Below are positions 27,765 to 38,739 of a stretch of DNA of 64,000 nt, one piece after another. The DNA is from Pseudomonas sp. LD120 (GTDB lineage: Bacteria > Pseudomonadota > Gammaproteobacteria > Pseudomonadales > Pseudomonadaceae), in the NCBI RefSeq assembly GCF_009861525.1, contig NZ_WVHL01000005.1:2294001-2358000 (forward strand), in the 5' to 3' direction. Under the pieces are notes generated by a model. It did no database searches and had not been told where the DNA came from. It saw nothing but the letters and a program-made list of their open reading frames with translations. Within the stretch, counting starts at the first letter, position 1. Each line of letters opens with the position of its first letter. The position numbers were made by a program, and so were the translations under genes.

Positions 27765-29543
27765 ATGAACAGCATGCTTTCTTCTCGTCACCGCCGGGCC
27801 TTGCATCTGGCCAGTCGTTTTATCGCGCCTTACCGTTGGCAGGTGCTGGGCGCCTTGCTGGCATTGATCGTCACCGCGGGCATTACCTTGTCCATGGGGC
27901 AGGGGATTCGTCTGCTGGTGGATCAGGGGTTCATGACCCAGTCCCCTCATCTGTTGAATCAGTCCATTGGCCTGTTCTTGCTGCTGGTCCTGGCGCTGGC
28001 GGTGGGCACTTTTGTACGTTTCTACCTGGTGTCGTGGATTGGCGAGCGCTGCGTGGCGGATATCCGGCGCCAGGTGTTCAGCCACCTGATCTATCTGCAT
28101 CCAGGCTTTTATGAGAACAACCGCAGCTCGGAGATTCAGTCGCGACTGACCGCCGATACCACCTTGCTGCAGTCGGTGATTGGCTCTTCGTTGTCACTGT
28201 TTCTGCGCAATACGTTGATGGTGATCGGGGGGATCGTTTTGTTGTTCGTCACCAACCCCAAGCTCACCAGCATCGTTGTGGTCGCCTTGCCGCTGGTGCT
28301 GGCGCCGATTCTGATCTTCGGTCGGCGAGTGCGCAGCCTGTCGCGCCTGAGCCAGGACCGGATTGCCGATGTCGGCAGTTATGTCGCCGAAACCCTCGGT
28401 CAGATCAAGACGGTCCAGGCCTATAACCACCAATCCCAGGATGAGCAGCGCTTTGCCGTTACCGTGGAACAAGCCTTCGAAACCGCGCGCAAGCGAATTG
28501 CCCAGCGGGCCTGGTTGATCACTCTGGTGATTGTCCTGGTGCTGGGGGCGGTGGGGGTAATGCTCTGGGTGGGCGGCATGGATGTGATCGCCGGGCGGAT
28601 TTCCGGTGGTGAGTTGGCGGCGTTCGTCTTCTACAGCCTGATCGTCGGTAGCGCCTTTGGCACCTTGAGCGAAGTGATTGGCGAGTTGCAGCGTGCCGCT
28701 GGGGCCGCGGAGCGCATCGCTGAGCTGTTGCGGGCGGACAGCATCATTCAGTCGCCCCTTAGCGGGTTGGTGAGCTTGCCGGTGCGGGTGCGGGGCGATC
28801 TTGAGCTGGACAGCTTGCGCTTTTCCTACCCGTCGCGGCCTGATCGCTATGCAATCGATGGTCTGAGCCTGACAGTGCGTGCCGGGGAAACCCTGGCGCT
28901 GGTGGGGCCGTCGGGGGCGGGAAAATCCACGCTCTATGATCTGTTGTTGCGTTTCTATGATCCGCAGCAGGGACGGATCCTGCTTAATGGCGTTGCTCTG
29001 ACCCAGCTCGATCCGCTGGATCTACGCCGTTGTTTTGCCCTGGTATCCCAGAGCCCGGCGCTGTTCTACGGCAGCATCGAAGAGAACATCCGCTACGGCA
29101 ATCCGGACGCGACCCTGGCGCAGGTCCAGGAAGCGGCGAAGATCGCCTATGCCCATGAGTTCATCGAGCAGATGCCGGAGGGTTACCAGACCCATTTGGG
29201 GGATGCCGGGTTGGGCCTCTCTGGTGGGCAGCGACAACGCTTGGCGATTGCTCGAGCGCTGTTGGTGGATGCCCCCATCCTACTGTTGGACGAGGCCACC
29301 AGCGCCCTTGATGCGCAAAGTGAGCATTTGATCCAGCAAGCCTTGCCCAGCCTGATGAAAAACCGTACCACGCTGGTGATCGCCCATCGCTTGGCCACGG
29401 TGAAGAACGCCGACCGCATCGCGGTTATGGATCAGGGCAAGTTGGTGGCGGTGGGCACGCATCAGCAGTTGATTGTCAGCAGCGCGCTGTATGCGCGTCT
29501 GGCGGCCCTGCAGTTCAGCGATGGGGCTCGTAGCGAGGCCTAG
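27765..29543 (+). CDS. ABC exporter, fused membrane and ATPase domains (MsbA-like)
   Basis: Half-transporter of about 592 aa that would work as a homodimer in the inner membrane. Six-helix export domain (about residues 15-310), then a nucleotide-binding domain with Walker A GPSGAGKST near 380, signature LSGGQRQR near 484, Walker B ILLLDEAT near 504 and the H-loop in LVIAHRLAT. It resembles MsbA/lipid or drug exporters, but there is no lpxK neighbour, so lipid A export should not be assumed. Start is uncertain: ATG 27765, GTG 27753 and ATG 27774 are all in frame without clear ribosome site. Confidence 0.87.
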   Translation: MNSMLSSRHRRALHLASRFIAPYRWQVLGALLALIVTAGITLSMGQGIRLLVDQGFMTQSPHLLNQSIGLFLLLVLALAVGTFVRFYLVSWIGERCVADIRRQVFSHLIYLHPGFYENNRSSEIQSRLTADTTLLQSVIGSSLSLFLRNTLMVIGGIVLLFVTNPKLTSIVVVALPLVLAPILIFGRRVRSLSRLSQDRIADVGSYVAETLGQIKTVQAYNHQSQDEQRFAVTVEQAFETARKRIAQRAWLITLVIVLVLGAVGVMLWVGGMDVIAGRISGGELAAFVFYSLIVGSAFGTLSEVIGELQRAAGAAERIAELLRADSIIQSPLSGLVSLPVRVRGDLELDSLRFSYPSRPDRYAIDGLSLTVRAGETLALVGPSGAGKSTLYDLLLRFYDPQQGRILLNGVALTQLDPLDLRRCFALVSQSPALFYGSIEENIRYGNPDATLAQVQEAAKIAYAHEFIEQMPEGYQTHLGDAGLGLSGGQRQRLAIARALLVDAPILLLDEATSALDAQSEHLIQQALPSLMKNRTTLVIAHRLATVKNADRIAVMDQGKLVAVGTHQQLIVSSALYARLAALQFSDGARSEA

Positions 29544-29556
29544 CGGATGGAAATGA

Positions 29557-29588
29557 AAATGCCCGCATCGCTGCGGGCATTGTTGTCT
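29557..29588. terminator. Terminator between convergent ABC exporter and slt
   Basis: ATGCCCGCA/TGCGGGCAT stem (29559-29567 with 29572-29580). Plus-strand tail TTGTTGTCTT and an A-rich left flank (T-rich on the minus strand) suit use from both sides. Confidence 0.8.
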
Positions 29589-29598
29589 TGGGCGGGAC

Positions 29599-31527
29599 TT
29601 ACTGGTCGTCGAAGTAGCGTTCGTGCCAATCGACCAAGGGCTGTGGTGAGTTGAGTTTCTGCCCATAGATCACCGAGTAGGACAGGACGTTCTGTACATA
29701 CTGGCGGGTTTCGTCGAAAGGAATGCTTTCCACCCATACGTCGAAGCTCAGGTGGTCGGCGCCTTTGAGCCATTGGCGTACTCGTCCGGGGCCTGCGTTG
29801 TAGGCGGCGGAGGCCAGTACCCGGTTGCCATTGAACTGGCTGTGGACCTGGCTCAGGTAGGCGGCGCCCAGTTGGATGTTCTTGTCCGGGTTCAGTACCT
29901 GTTTGGGGGAGGCCAGGGGAATACTGAACTTGCGTGCGGTTTCCTTGGCGGTGGCGGGCATCAGTTGCATCAGGCCGCTGGCCCCCACATGAGAGCGGGC
30001 GTCATCCATAAACGCGCTTTCCTGGCGGGTGATAGCGAATACCCAGCTGGAATGCAGGCCCCGTACCTTGGCTTCGCGTACCAGGGTGTCGCGGTGGGCC
30101 ATGGGGAAGCGAATGTCCAGATCGTCCCAGTACTTGGCTTGGCTGATGGTACGAATGGCCGGGAAGTACCATTTCAAGTCGTAGGCCAGTTTCGCCTGGG
30201 CAACCATTTCGTCACGGTTGAAGTGGCGGCTGACGTAGTACCACTCGCGACGGCCGTCGACGATCTGTCCGCGGGCGTGGAACTCCAGCGCGCGGCGCAC
30301 GCCGGGGGTATTGCGCACTTTATTGATGATTGCCTGGCTCAGCATCAGTGGTTGGTTGTTCAACTGGTAGGGAGCCTTGGCGTGGTCGGCCGCGAGAAAG
30401 CCGTAAAAGTCCCGCTCCTGGGCCAGTCCCTTGAACATTGCCAAGGCTTTAGGGTTCTTCGGCTGGGCCAATTCCAGGCTGCGAGCCTGCCAGTAGCGCC
30501 AGCGGCTGGTGCTGGCCAGATCCTGAGGCAGTTTGCGGGTCAGTTGGTAGGCATCTTCCCAGCGTGCCAGGCGCAGCAGCAGGCGCAGGCGCCATTCAGA
30601 TACGGTGTTGTCGCGCAGTTCTGGGTCGTACTTGGTCATGACGTCCAGGGCGCGGCTGTCGAAGCGGCGAGCCAGGGTCAGGCCGATTTCGCGGGCGATG
30701 GCCACTTTTTCGTCACGGGAGAAGTGCATGCTGCTGGCATAGGAGTCGAGCAGCGCCATGGCCCTGTCCGGATTCTGCCGGGCCAGGCGTCGCAGGCCGA
30801 GGCCGACCACGTCGGACATTGCTTCATTGACGGGTAGGAAGCGTGACGGCTGGCTAAGCAGTTCTGGTTTTTGCGCCACATCCACCAGCAGCCTGCCCTG
30901 AGGGGCTAGCGTGGTCATGCCTTTTACCAGGCTGTTGGCCAGCGAATAGTTGCGGGCTTCGGTTGCCAGTTTGGCCCGCTGCCAGCGCTTCTGTTCGGTC
31001 AGTTGGCCCTCGGCAGCCCATTGGGCGAACAGCGCGTCACAGGCGGCTGGCTGGGATTTTCCGGTCAGCCAGAGTTTTTCGCTGGTGGCGTAACCTTCGG
31101 CCTTGAGGTTGTGGCTCAACTGGTACTGGCCGTTGAGGCAGTCCAGCTCGGTGAAGTTGAGTTTTGGATCGTAGTACCGGGTGAAGGTTGCCCAGTCGCC
31201 ACGCTCGGCCAGCCAGCGCAGCCAGCGTAGCTTCATCCAGTTGGCCTGGGGCAGGTCGCCATGTTTGGCGAGGAACTTTTCGATCTCGGCATTGCTGGCG
31301 GATTTCAGTCGGGCAGTCAGCTCGTCATAGGCCAGGTAGGGTTCCAGCGGGTAGTCGCGCAGAGCATTGGCATAACGGAAATAGGGGCCGGAATCACCCT
31401 TGGCCAGGGCGCGCTTGGCCTCATCGTAATACTGGCGTTGTAGGGTCAGGTCCACCGCCTGGGCGGATTGGGCGGCAGTAGCGGAAAGAAGCAGGCAAGA
31501 TAAAAAGCTGAAAAGGCGACTGCGCAT
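29599..31527 (-). CDS. slt: Soluble lytic murein transglycosylase Slt
   Basis: Periplasmic enzyme that cleaves peptidoglycan glycan strands to 1,6-anhydro-muropeptides; its products feed the NagZ/AmpC recycling route encoded further on in this window. 642 aa from ATG 31527 with signal peptide MRSRLFSFLSCLLLSATAAQS. The long alpha-superhelical U-domain is followed by the catalytic lysozyme-like domain: TRQESAF with catalytic Glu near residue 502, ASGLMQLMPATAKE, and SAAYNAGPGRV. Length and order match E. coli Slt70. A GTG/ATG start at 31551 would disturb the signal peptide. Confidence 0.95.
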   Translation of the reverse strand: MRSRLFSFLSCLLLSATAAQSAQAVDLTLQRQYYDEAKRALAKGDSGPYFRYANALRDYPLEPYLAYDELTARLKSASNAEIEKFLAKHGDLPQANWMKLRWLRWLAERGDWATFTRYYDPKLNFTELDCLNGQYQLSHNLKAEGYATSEKLWLTGKSQPAACDALFAQWAAEGQLTEQKRWQRAKLATEARNYSLANSLVKGMTTLAPQGRLLVDVAQKPELLSQPSRFLPVNEAMSDVVGLGLRRLARQNPDRAMALLDSYASSMHFSRDEKVAIAREIGLTLARRFDSRALDVMTKYDPELRDNTVSEWRLRLLLRLARWEDAYQLTRKLPQDLASTSRWRYWQARSLELAQPKNPKALAMFKGLAQERDFYGFLAADHAKAPYQLNNQPLMLSQAIINKVRNTPGVRRALEFHARGQIVDGRREWYYVSRHFNRDEMVAQAKLAYDLKWYFPAIRTISQAKYWDDLDIRFPMAHRDTLVREAKVRGLHSSWVFAITRQESAFMDDARSHVGASGLMQLMPATAKETARKFSIPLASPKQVLNPDKNIQLGAAYLSQVHSQFNGNRVLASAAYNAGPGRVRQWLKGADHLSFDVWVESIPFDETRQYVQNVLSYSVIYGQKLNSPQPLVDWHERYFDDQ

Positions 31528-31740
31528 GGGACATCCGTGCAGAGAAAACATGACAAGTGCCGACGAAACCGGCGCTGATTGCTGACTAGCTTAGCCTTTT
31601 GCCAGTAACCGGTGAAAGCTTTGCCGAGTGCTTGGCATCAGTTGGCAACAAATGTACTGCCCGGGCCGTCGGGCGCGAAATAGCCGGCCTTCTGCGGGCG
31701 CAAGTCAGGTAGAATGCGCGCCCGGTTTTTGGAGAAGAAC

Positions 31741-33663
<1,923 letters not shown>

Positions 33664-33677
33664 GTGAGCGACGCTTG

Positions 33678-33710
33678 AAAAAAAAGCCCGACTTCAGAGT
33701 CGGGCTTTTT
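33678..33710. terminator. Bidirectional terminator after uup
   Basis: AAAAAGCCCGAC (33681-33692) pairs with GTCGGGCTTTTT (33699-33710) across a 6-base loop. Serves uup on the plus strand and, at 50 bases, the usp gene on the minus strand. Confidence 0.93.
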
Positions 33711-33759
33711 GCCTGTGCTTGTGGTCGGTGCCGTTGACCGGCAAGCGCAGGGGCTGGGT

Positions 33760-34197
33760 TTATCGTTTGGCCAGGTGCACCGCGAGCACGTCACAAGGCG
33801 CGCCGTGCAGGACGTCATTGGCTGTGGAACCCAGCAGCAGCGCCAGGCCGTGCCGACCGTGGCTGCCAACCACGATCAGGTCGCATTCCTGTTCCTTGGC
33901 TAGATGGTGGATCTCCTGGCGTGGCTGGCCATAAGTCAGGTGGCAGTATTCCTTGGTAAGTTCCGGGTACTTGCTGGTCAGTCGGTCCAGGCGTTCTTTG
34001 GCTTGGTCGAATTGCTGTTGCTGCAGTTGCGACAGATCCATGGGCACATCACCGCCAAAGGCCATGGCCATGGGCTCGACAATGTGCACCAGCGACAGCT
34101 TGGCTCCATTGCTTACAGACAGCTCGCGAGCGCGGTGGATAACAGGATCGCACTCTTCGGTTAGATCTACGGCGACCAGAATGTGGTGGTAGGACAT
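33760..34197 (-). CDS. Universal stress protein (UspA family)
   Basis: 145-residue cytoplasmic protein. It begins HHILVAVDLTEE (family strand 1) and ends with the nucleotide-binding pattern GSHGRHGLALLLGSTA, i.e. G-2x-G-9x-G-S/T, so ATP binding is likely. AGGAGG lies 8 bases before the ATG. In Pseudomonas several such proteins are ANR-dependent, but no good ANR box is present in the 100 bases upstream. Divergent from the next gene. Confidence 0.92.
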   Translation of the reverse strand: MSYHHILVAVDLTEECDPVIHRARELSVSNGAKLSLVHIVEPMAMAFGGDVPMDLSQLQQQQFDQAKERLDRLTSKYPELTKEYCHLTYGQPRQEIHHLAKEQECDLIVVGSHGRHGLALLLGSTANDVLHGAPCDVLAVHLAKR

Positions 34198-34297
34198 GAG
34201 GTGCTCCTCCTGAGGATTGCAATAGTTTCAAGTATGGCTGGTTTCAAGCGGGTTGGTTGCAAGCTGGTCCCGCTCATCAAAAATCGAGAGTACAGAT

Positions 34298-34735
34298 ATG
34301 ACGGTCTTGATAGTGGTGTCAATCCTTGCGGTGGTCTTGAGCCCATTGGCATGGCTGCGGCCTTCGCGGCGCCAGAGTGGCTTGATCGCTATGCGCATGG
34401 AGGCACGGCGCATGGGCTTGGCCATGCAACTGGCACCTCAGGAGTGGCCGCATTGGCTAGGGCAGGAGCCGCCTAATCCCTGTCCGCAATACCATCGTCC
34501 GCGCCGCCGCGGCCAAGCGGCCTGCTGGAGTTACTGGCAGATAGCGCCGGGCAATTGGGTCAATCAATGGCGCGAGCCTTGCGTCGATGAGTCGCTGCTT
34601 GCGCATCTGCGAACCTTGCCACCAGGGGTGTTCAAGCTTGAGGCCGACAAGCAGCTGATTGCTTTGTACTGGAGTGAGCGCGGGGAGCTCAGTGTTTTGC
34701 AGGATATTGCTTCTGTGCTCAAAGCGTTGGCTTGA
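34298..34735 (+). CDS. Unrecognised membrane-anchored protein
   Basis: 145 aa from ATG 34298 (MTVLIVVSILAVVLSPLAWL), an N-terminal membrane helix followed directly by SRRQ and a basic stretch, so the remainder is probably cytoplasmic. The soluble part is rich in Trp and Pro (WPHWLGQEPPNPCPQYH, CWSYWQIAPGNWVNQW) and has two separated Cys. C-terminal residues 95-145 look like a small alpha/beta unit. I do not recognise the family. It lies between usp and the fadBA operon, divergent from usp, with no visible terminator of its own on the plus strand. Confidence 0.75.
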   Translation: MTVLIVVSILAVVLSPLAWLRPSRRQSGLIAMRMEARRMGLAMQLAPQEWPHWLGQEPPNPCPQYHRPRRRGQAACWSYWQIAPGNWVNQWREPCVDESLLAHLRTLPPGVFKLEADKQLIALYWSERGELSVLQDIASVLKALA

Positions 34736-34780
34736 GGCAGAGGTCTAGGGCGCGTGCGGCAATCGTGGGCGCCAGGCCAT

Positions 34781-34805
34781 AAAAAGCCCGACATGAGCAT
34801 CGGGC
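34781..34805 (-). terminator. Orphan rho-independent terminator
   Basis: Six-bp stem (34786-34791 with 34800-34805), 8-base loop, and five T on the minus strand. There is no coding gene in this orientation for at least 10 kb to the right, so it must end either a small RNA or antisense transcription. Confidence 0.75.
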
Positions 34806-34962
34806 GGGATGGCCAGGCAGGCCGGTAGTTTCTTTTGCGCCAGGCTTGAGTGGCGTCTCTCCTAGGCTTACGCGCGTTCTGCTCGGTAAAGCCCACCGTT
34901 TTGCTCGGATACTTCCCAAGTGTAGTCGTTCTTTATCCGAATCTATGGATGATTTAGGGCGA
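34781..34962 (-). ncRNA. Candidate small RNA upstream of fadBA
   Basis: An orphan terminator, GCCCGA/TCGGGC with a TTTTT tail on the minus strand (34781-34805), has no minus-strand gene before it. On the same strand TTCACA (34992-34997), a 17-base spacer and TATTTA (34969-34974) form a plausible promoter. A transcript of about 182 nt is predicted. Within it, UCGGAUA...UAUCCGA, CGGU...ACCG, CGCCA...UGGCG and GGCC...GGCC could pair, and A-rich single-stranded patches (GCAAAAGAAAC) resemble Hfq sites. It matches no RNA family I know. Start is inferred. Confidence 0.4.
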
Positions 34963-35290
34963 TTTTTCTAAATATTGATCCTATGAATGGCTGTGAATGC
35001 AGGGGCGTGTTGATCCCTTTGAGGGTAATGAGGTGACCGCAAAGTCGCGTTTCAAACAGTGTTTTGTACGATTGACAATTGTCGGATTTTCCCTGAATGT
35101 GGCGTACCCAAATCAAACGGGCGTATGAAATGAGCGTTTGCATCGCAGGCGGCTCTTTCCAGAATCCCGACTATCGCGTTGGCGGGTGTGCCTGGCGGAT
35201 TGGCGTTAGCATCGACGGTGACGTTAGTGCCATGCCAGAAGTCAGCGTCCGACGTGTACTGTTCAGCTTCCATATCGTGGAGATCAGTTG
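34963..35290 (+). promoter_or_regulatory. fadBA upstream region with two PsrA-like boxes
   Basis: CAAACAGTGTTTTG at 35053-35066 and GAAATGAGCGTTTG at 35127-35140 each match the PsrA palindrome (G/C)AAAC-N4-GTTT(G/C) at 9 of 10 positions. TTGACA at 35072-35077 could be the -35; no convincing -10 follows. The psrA gene is in this window. Repression by PsrA, relieved by long-chain fatty acids, is the known scheme for fadBA in Pseudomonas. Confidence 0.7.
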
Positions 35291-37438
35291 ATGATTTACG
35301 AAGGTAAAGCCATCACGGTTAAGGCTCTTGAAAGTGGCATCGTCGAATTGAATTTCGACCTCAAGGGTGAGTCCGTCAACAAGTTCAACCGTCTAACCCT
35401 GAATGAATTGCGTCAGGCTGTTGACACCATCAAGGCAGATGCTTCGATCAAGGGCGTGATCGTCAGCAGTGGCAAGGACGTATTCATCGTCGGCGCCGAC
35501 ATCACCGAGTTTGTCGACAACTTCAAGCTGCCGGATGCCGAGCTGGTGGCTGGCAACCTTGAAGCCAACAAGATTTTCAGCGATTTCGAAGACCTCAACG
35601 TGCCGACCGTTGCCGCGATCAATGGCATCGCCTTGGGCGGCGGCCTGGAAATGTGTCTGGCCGCGGATTATCGGGTCATGGCTGCCAGTGCCAAGATCGG
35701 TCTGCCGGAAGTCAAGCTGGGCATTTACCCGGGCTTCGGCGGTACCGTGCGTCTGCCGCGCCTGATCGGCGCCGACAACGCCATCGAGTGGATCGCCGCC
35801 GGCAAGGAAAACCGTGCCGAAGACGCGTTGAAAGTGGGCGCTGTCGATGCAGTGGTTGCCCCTGAGAAGCTCAAGGATGCTGCTCTGGCTCTGCTCAAAC
35901 GAGCCATATCCGGCGAGTTCGACTTCAAAGCCAAGCGTCAACCAAAGCTGGAGAAACTCAAGCTCAACGCCATTGAACAGATGATGGCTTTCGAAACCGC
36001 CAAAGGTTTCGTCGCCGGTCAGGCTGGCCCGAACTATCCGGCGCCGGTTGAAGCCATCAAGACCATCCAGAAGGCCGCCAACTTTGGCCGCGACAAGGCT
36101 CTGGAAGTAGAAGCCGCCGGTTTCGTCAAACTGGCCAAGACCTCTGCCGCACAAAGCCTGATCGGTCTGTTCCTGAATGATCAGGAATTGAAGAAAAAGG
36201 CCAAGGCCTACGATGAGATCGCCAAGGACGTGAAGCAGGCTGCCGTACTCGGCGCCGGTATCATGGGCGGCGGTATCGCCTACCAGTCGGCGTCCAAAGG
36301 TACGCCGATCCTAATGAAGGACATCAACGAGCACGGCATCGAGCAAGGTCTGGCGGAAGCCGCGAAGCTGCTGGTGGGGCGCGTCGATAAAGGTCGCATG
36401 ACCGCGGCGAAGATGGCCGAAGTGCTCAACGGCATTCGTCCGACCTTGTCCTACGGTGACTTCGGCAACGTCGACCTGGTGGTCGAAGCTGTAGTCGAGA
36501 ACCCCAAGGTCAAGCAGATCGTGCTGGCTGAAGTGGAAGGTCAGGTCAAGGAAGACACCATTCTGGCGTCCAACACCTCGACCATTTCCATCAGCCTGCT
36601 GGCCAAGGCCCTCAAGCGTCCGGAAAACTTCGTCGGCATGCACTTCTTCAACCCGGTACACATGATGCCGCTGGTGGAAGTGATCCGTGGCGAGAAATCC
36701 AGCGAGCTGGCCGTTGCCACCACCGTTGCCTACGCCAAGAAAATGGGCAAGAACCCGATCGTGGTTAACGACTGCCCGGGCTTTTTGGTCAACCGCGTCC
36801 TGTTCCCGTACTTCGGCGGTTTCGCCAAGCTGGTCAGCGCCGGTGTGGACTTCGTGCGCATCGACAAGATCATGGAAAAATTCGGCTGGCCAATGGGCCC
36901 GGCGTACCTGATGGACGTAGTCGGCATCGACACCGGCCACCATGGTCGTGACGTAATGGCTGAAGGCTTCCCGGATCGTATGAAGGACGATCGTCGTTCG
37001 GCGGTGGATGTGCTCTACGAAGCCAAGCGTCTGGGCCAGAAGAACGGCAAGGGCTTCTACGCCTACGAAACCGACAAGAAGGGCAAGCAGAAGAAGGTCG
37101 CCGATCCATCGGTGCTTGAAGTGCTCAAGCCGATTGTCTATGAGCAGCGTGAAGTCACCGACGAAGACATCATCAACTGGATGATGATTCCTCTGTGCCT
37201 GGAAACCGTTCGCTGCCTGGAAGATGGCATCGTCGAAACTGCTGCTGAAGCGGATATGGGCCTGGTCTACGGTATTGGTTTTCCTCCATTCCGCGGCGGC
37301 GCGCTGCGCTACATCGATTCCATCGGTGTTGCCGAATTCGTTGCCCTGGCCGACCAGTACGCCGATCTGGGCGCGCTGTACCACCCGACCGCGAAGCTGC
37401 GTGAAATGGCCAAGAACGGCCAGAGCTTCTTCGGTTAA
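35291..37438 (+). CDS. fadB: Fatty-acid oxidation complex alpha subunit FadB
   Basis: Multifunctional beta-oxidation enzyme: enoyl-CoA hydratase/isomerase (about residues 1-190) and 3-hydroxyacyl-CoA dehydrogenase (about 310-715). Seen: NGIALGGGLEMCLAADYR with crotonase glutamate, the second catalytic Glu in LPEVKLGIYPGFGG, NAD motif VLGAGIMGGGIAY, and HFFNPVHMMPLVEV containing the dehydrogenase His. 715 aa, the usual length. ATG 35291 has GGAG 8 bases upstream; the in-frame TTG just before it adds one residue and is rejected. fadA follows after 28 bases. Confidence 0.97.
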   Translation: MIYEGKAITVKALESGIVELNFDLKGESVNKFNRLTLNELRQAVDTIKADASIKGVIVSSGKDVFIVGADITEFVDNFKLPDAELVAGNLEANKIFSDFEDLNVPTVAAINGIALGGGLEMCLAADYRVMAASAKIGLPEVKLGIYPGFGGTVRLPRLIGADNAIEWIAAGKENRAEDALKVGAVDAVVAPEKLKDAALALLKRAISGEFDFKAKRQPKLEKLKLNAIEQMMAFETAKGFVAGQAGPNYPAPVEAIKTIQKAANFGRDKALEVEAAGFVKLAKTSAAQSLIGLFLNDQELKKKAKAYDEIAKDVKQAAVLGAGIMGGGIAYQSASKGTPILMKDINEHGIEQGLAEAAKLLVGRVDKGRMTAAKMAEVLNGIRPTLSYGDFGNVDLVVEAVVENPKVKQIVLAEVEGQVKEDTILASNTSTISISLLAKALKRPENFVGMHFFNPVHMMPLVEVIRGEKSSELAVATTVAYAKKMGKNPIVVNDCPGFLVNRVLFPYFGGFAKLVSAGVDFVRIDKIMEKFGWPMGPAYLMDVVGIDTGHHGRDVMAEGFPDRMKDDRRSAVDVLYEAKRLGQKNGKGFYAYETDKKGKQKKVADPSVLEVLKPIVYEQREVTDEDIINWMMIPLCLETVRCLEDGIVETAAEADMGLVYGIGFPPFRGGALRYIDSIGVAEFVALADQYADLGALYHPTAKLREMAKNGQSFFG

Positions 37439-37466
37439 GCGCCCACACTAGAGCGAGAGTGAACAT

Positions 37467-38642
37467 ATGAGCTTGAATCCTAGAGACGTCGTGATTGTCG
37501 ACTTCGGTCGTACTCCGATGGGCCGCTCCAAGGGCGGCATGCACCGCAATACCCGCGCCGAAGACATGTCGGCGCACCTGATCAGCAAACTGCTGGAGCG
37601 CAACACCAATGTCGACCCGGCGGAAGTCGAGGACGTGATCTGGGGCTGCGTCAATCAGACCCTGGAACAAGGCTGGAACATCGCGCGCATGGCGTCGCTG
37701 ATGACCCAGATCCCGCACACCTCGGCCGGCCAGACCGTCAGCCGTCTGTGTGGTTCGTCCATGAGTGCGCTGCACACTGCGGCACAGGCGATCATGACCG
37801 GCAACGGTGACGTATTCGTCGTGGGCGGCGTCGAGCACATGGGGCACGTGAGCATGATGCACGGTGTCGATCCGAACCCGCACATGTCCCTGTACGCGGC
37901 GAAAGCCTCGGGCATGATGGGCCTGACTGCCGAGATGCTGGGCAAGATGCACGGCATCACCCGTGAACAGCAGGATGCCTTTGGCTTGCGCTCCCACCAA
38001 CTCGCCCACAAGGCGACGGTGGAAGGCAAGTTCAAGGATGAAATCATCCCGATGCAGGGCTATGACGAGAACGGTTTCCTGAAACTGTTCGACTATGACG
38101 AGACCATTCGTCCCGAGACTACCCTGGAGAGCCTGGCGGCGCTGAAGCCGGCGTTCAACCCTAAAGGTGGTACCGTGACTGCCGGTACTTCGTCGCAGAT
38201 CACCGATGGCGCCTCGTGCATGATCGTGATGTCGGCCCAGCGGGCTCAGGACCTGGGTATCCAGCCGATGGCGGTGATTCGTTCCATGGCGGTAGCGGGT
38301 GTGGACCCGGCCATCATGGGCTATGGTCCAGTACCTGCCACGCAGAAAGCCCTGAAGCGTGCGGGTCTGGCGATTGCCGATATCGACTTCTTTGAGCTCA
38401 ACGAAGCTTTCGCTGCACAGGCTCTGCCGGTGCTCAAAGATCTGAAAGTGCTCGACAAGATGAACGAGAAGGTTAACCTGCATGGCGGCGCGATCGCCCT
38501 GGGTCACCCGTTCGGTTGTTCCGGTGCACGTATCTCTGGGACCCTGCTCAACGTCATGAAGCAGAATGGCGGCACCTTCGGTGTGTCCACCATGTGCATC
38601 GGCCTTGGCCAGGGTATCTCGACCGTCTTCGAGCGCGTTTAA
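37467..38642 (+). CDS. fadA: 3-ketoacyl-CoA thiolase FadA
   Basis: Beta subunit of the fatty-acid oxidation complex; cleaves 3-ketoacyl-CoA with CoA to acetyl-CoA and a shortened acyl-CoA. 391 aa. Active-site Cys95 in SRLCGSSMSA, NEAFAAQ, the His in GGAIALGHPFGCSGAR, and the second Cys in TMCIGLGQG near the C-terminus. Forms an alpha2beta2 complex with FadB, encoded immediately upstream. Confidence 0.97.
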   Translation: MSLNPRDVVIVDFGRTPMGRSKGGMHRNTRAEDMSAHLISKLLERNTNVDPAEVEDVIWGCVNQTLEQGWNIARMASLMTQIPHTSAGQTVSRLCGSSMSALHTAAQAIMTGNGDVFVVGGVEHMGHVSMMHGVDPNPHMSLYAAKASGMMGLTAEMLGKMHGITREQQDAFGLRSHQLAHKATVEGKFKDEIIPMQGYDENGFLKLFDYDETIRPETTLESLAALKPAFNPKGGTVTAGTSSQITDGASCMIVMSAQRAQDLGIQPMAVIRSMAVAGVDPAIMGYGPVPATQKALKRAGLAIADIDFFELNEAFAAQALPVLKDLKVLDKMNEKVNLHGGAIALGHPFGCSGARISGTLLNVMKQNGGTFGVSTMCIGLGQGISTVFERV

Positions 38643-38660
38643 GCGTTGGGTTGATGGAAG

Positions 38661-38690
38661 CCGGGGCCCAGTGCCCCGGTTTTTGTTTTT
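38661..38690 (+). terminator. Rho-independent terminator of fadBA
   Basis: CCGGGGC/GCCCCGG stem (38661-38667 with 38673-38679) followed by TTTTTGTTTTT. It lies 19 bases past the fadA stop. Confidence 0.95.
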
Positions 38691-38739
38691 CTGAAGATTT
38701 GTTTGTTTTTATTTTTGAACAGTGCACGAGGGCCAGAGC

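Noticed and set aside
27753..29543. Calling the ABC exporter MsbA
   Set aside because: Domain order fits, but the lpxK neighbour and other lipid A genes are missing, and many drug exporters share the layout.
34806..34900. Glycine-riboswitch-like text (GGAGAGACGCC ... GGCGC) on the minus strand
   Set aside because: The conserved aptamer core and the downstream glycine gene are both missing; only short fragments agree. Kept as a generic sRNA candidate.
34564..34919. Short minus-strand open frames over the candidate sRNA
   Set aside because: They overlap the terminator and the neighbouring gene, lack ribosome sites and have Arg/Pro-rich composition.
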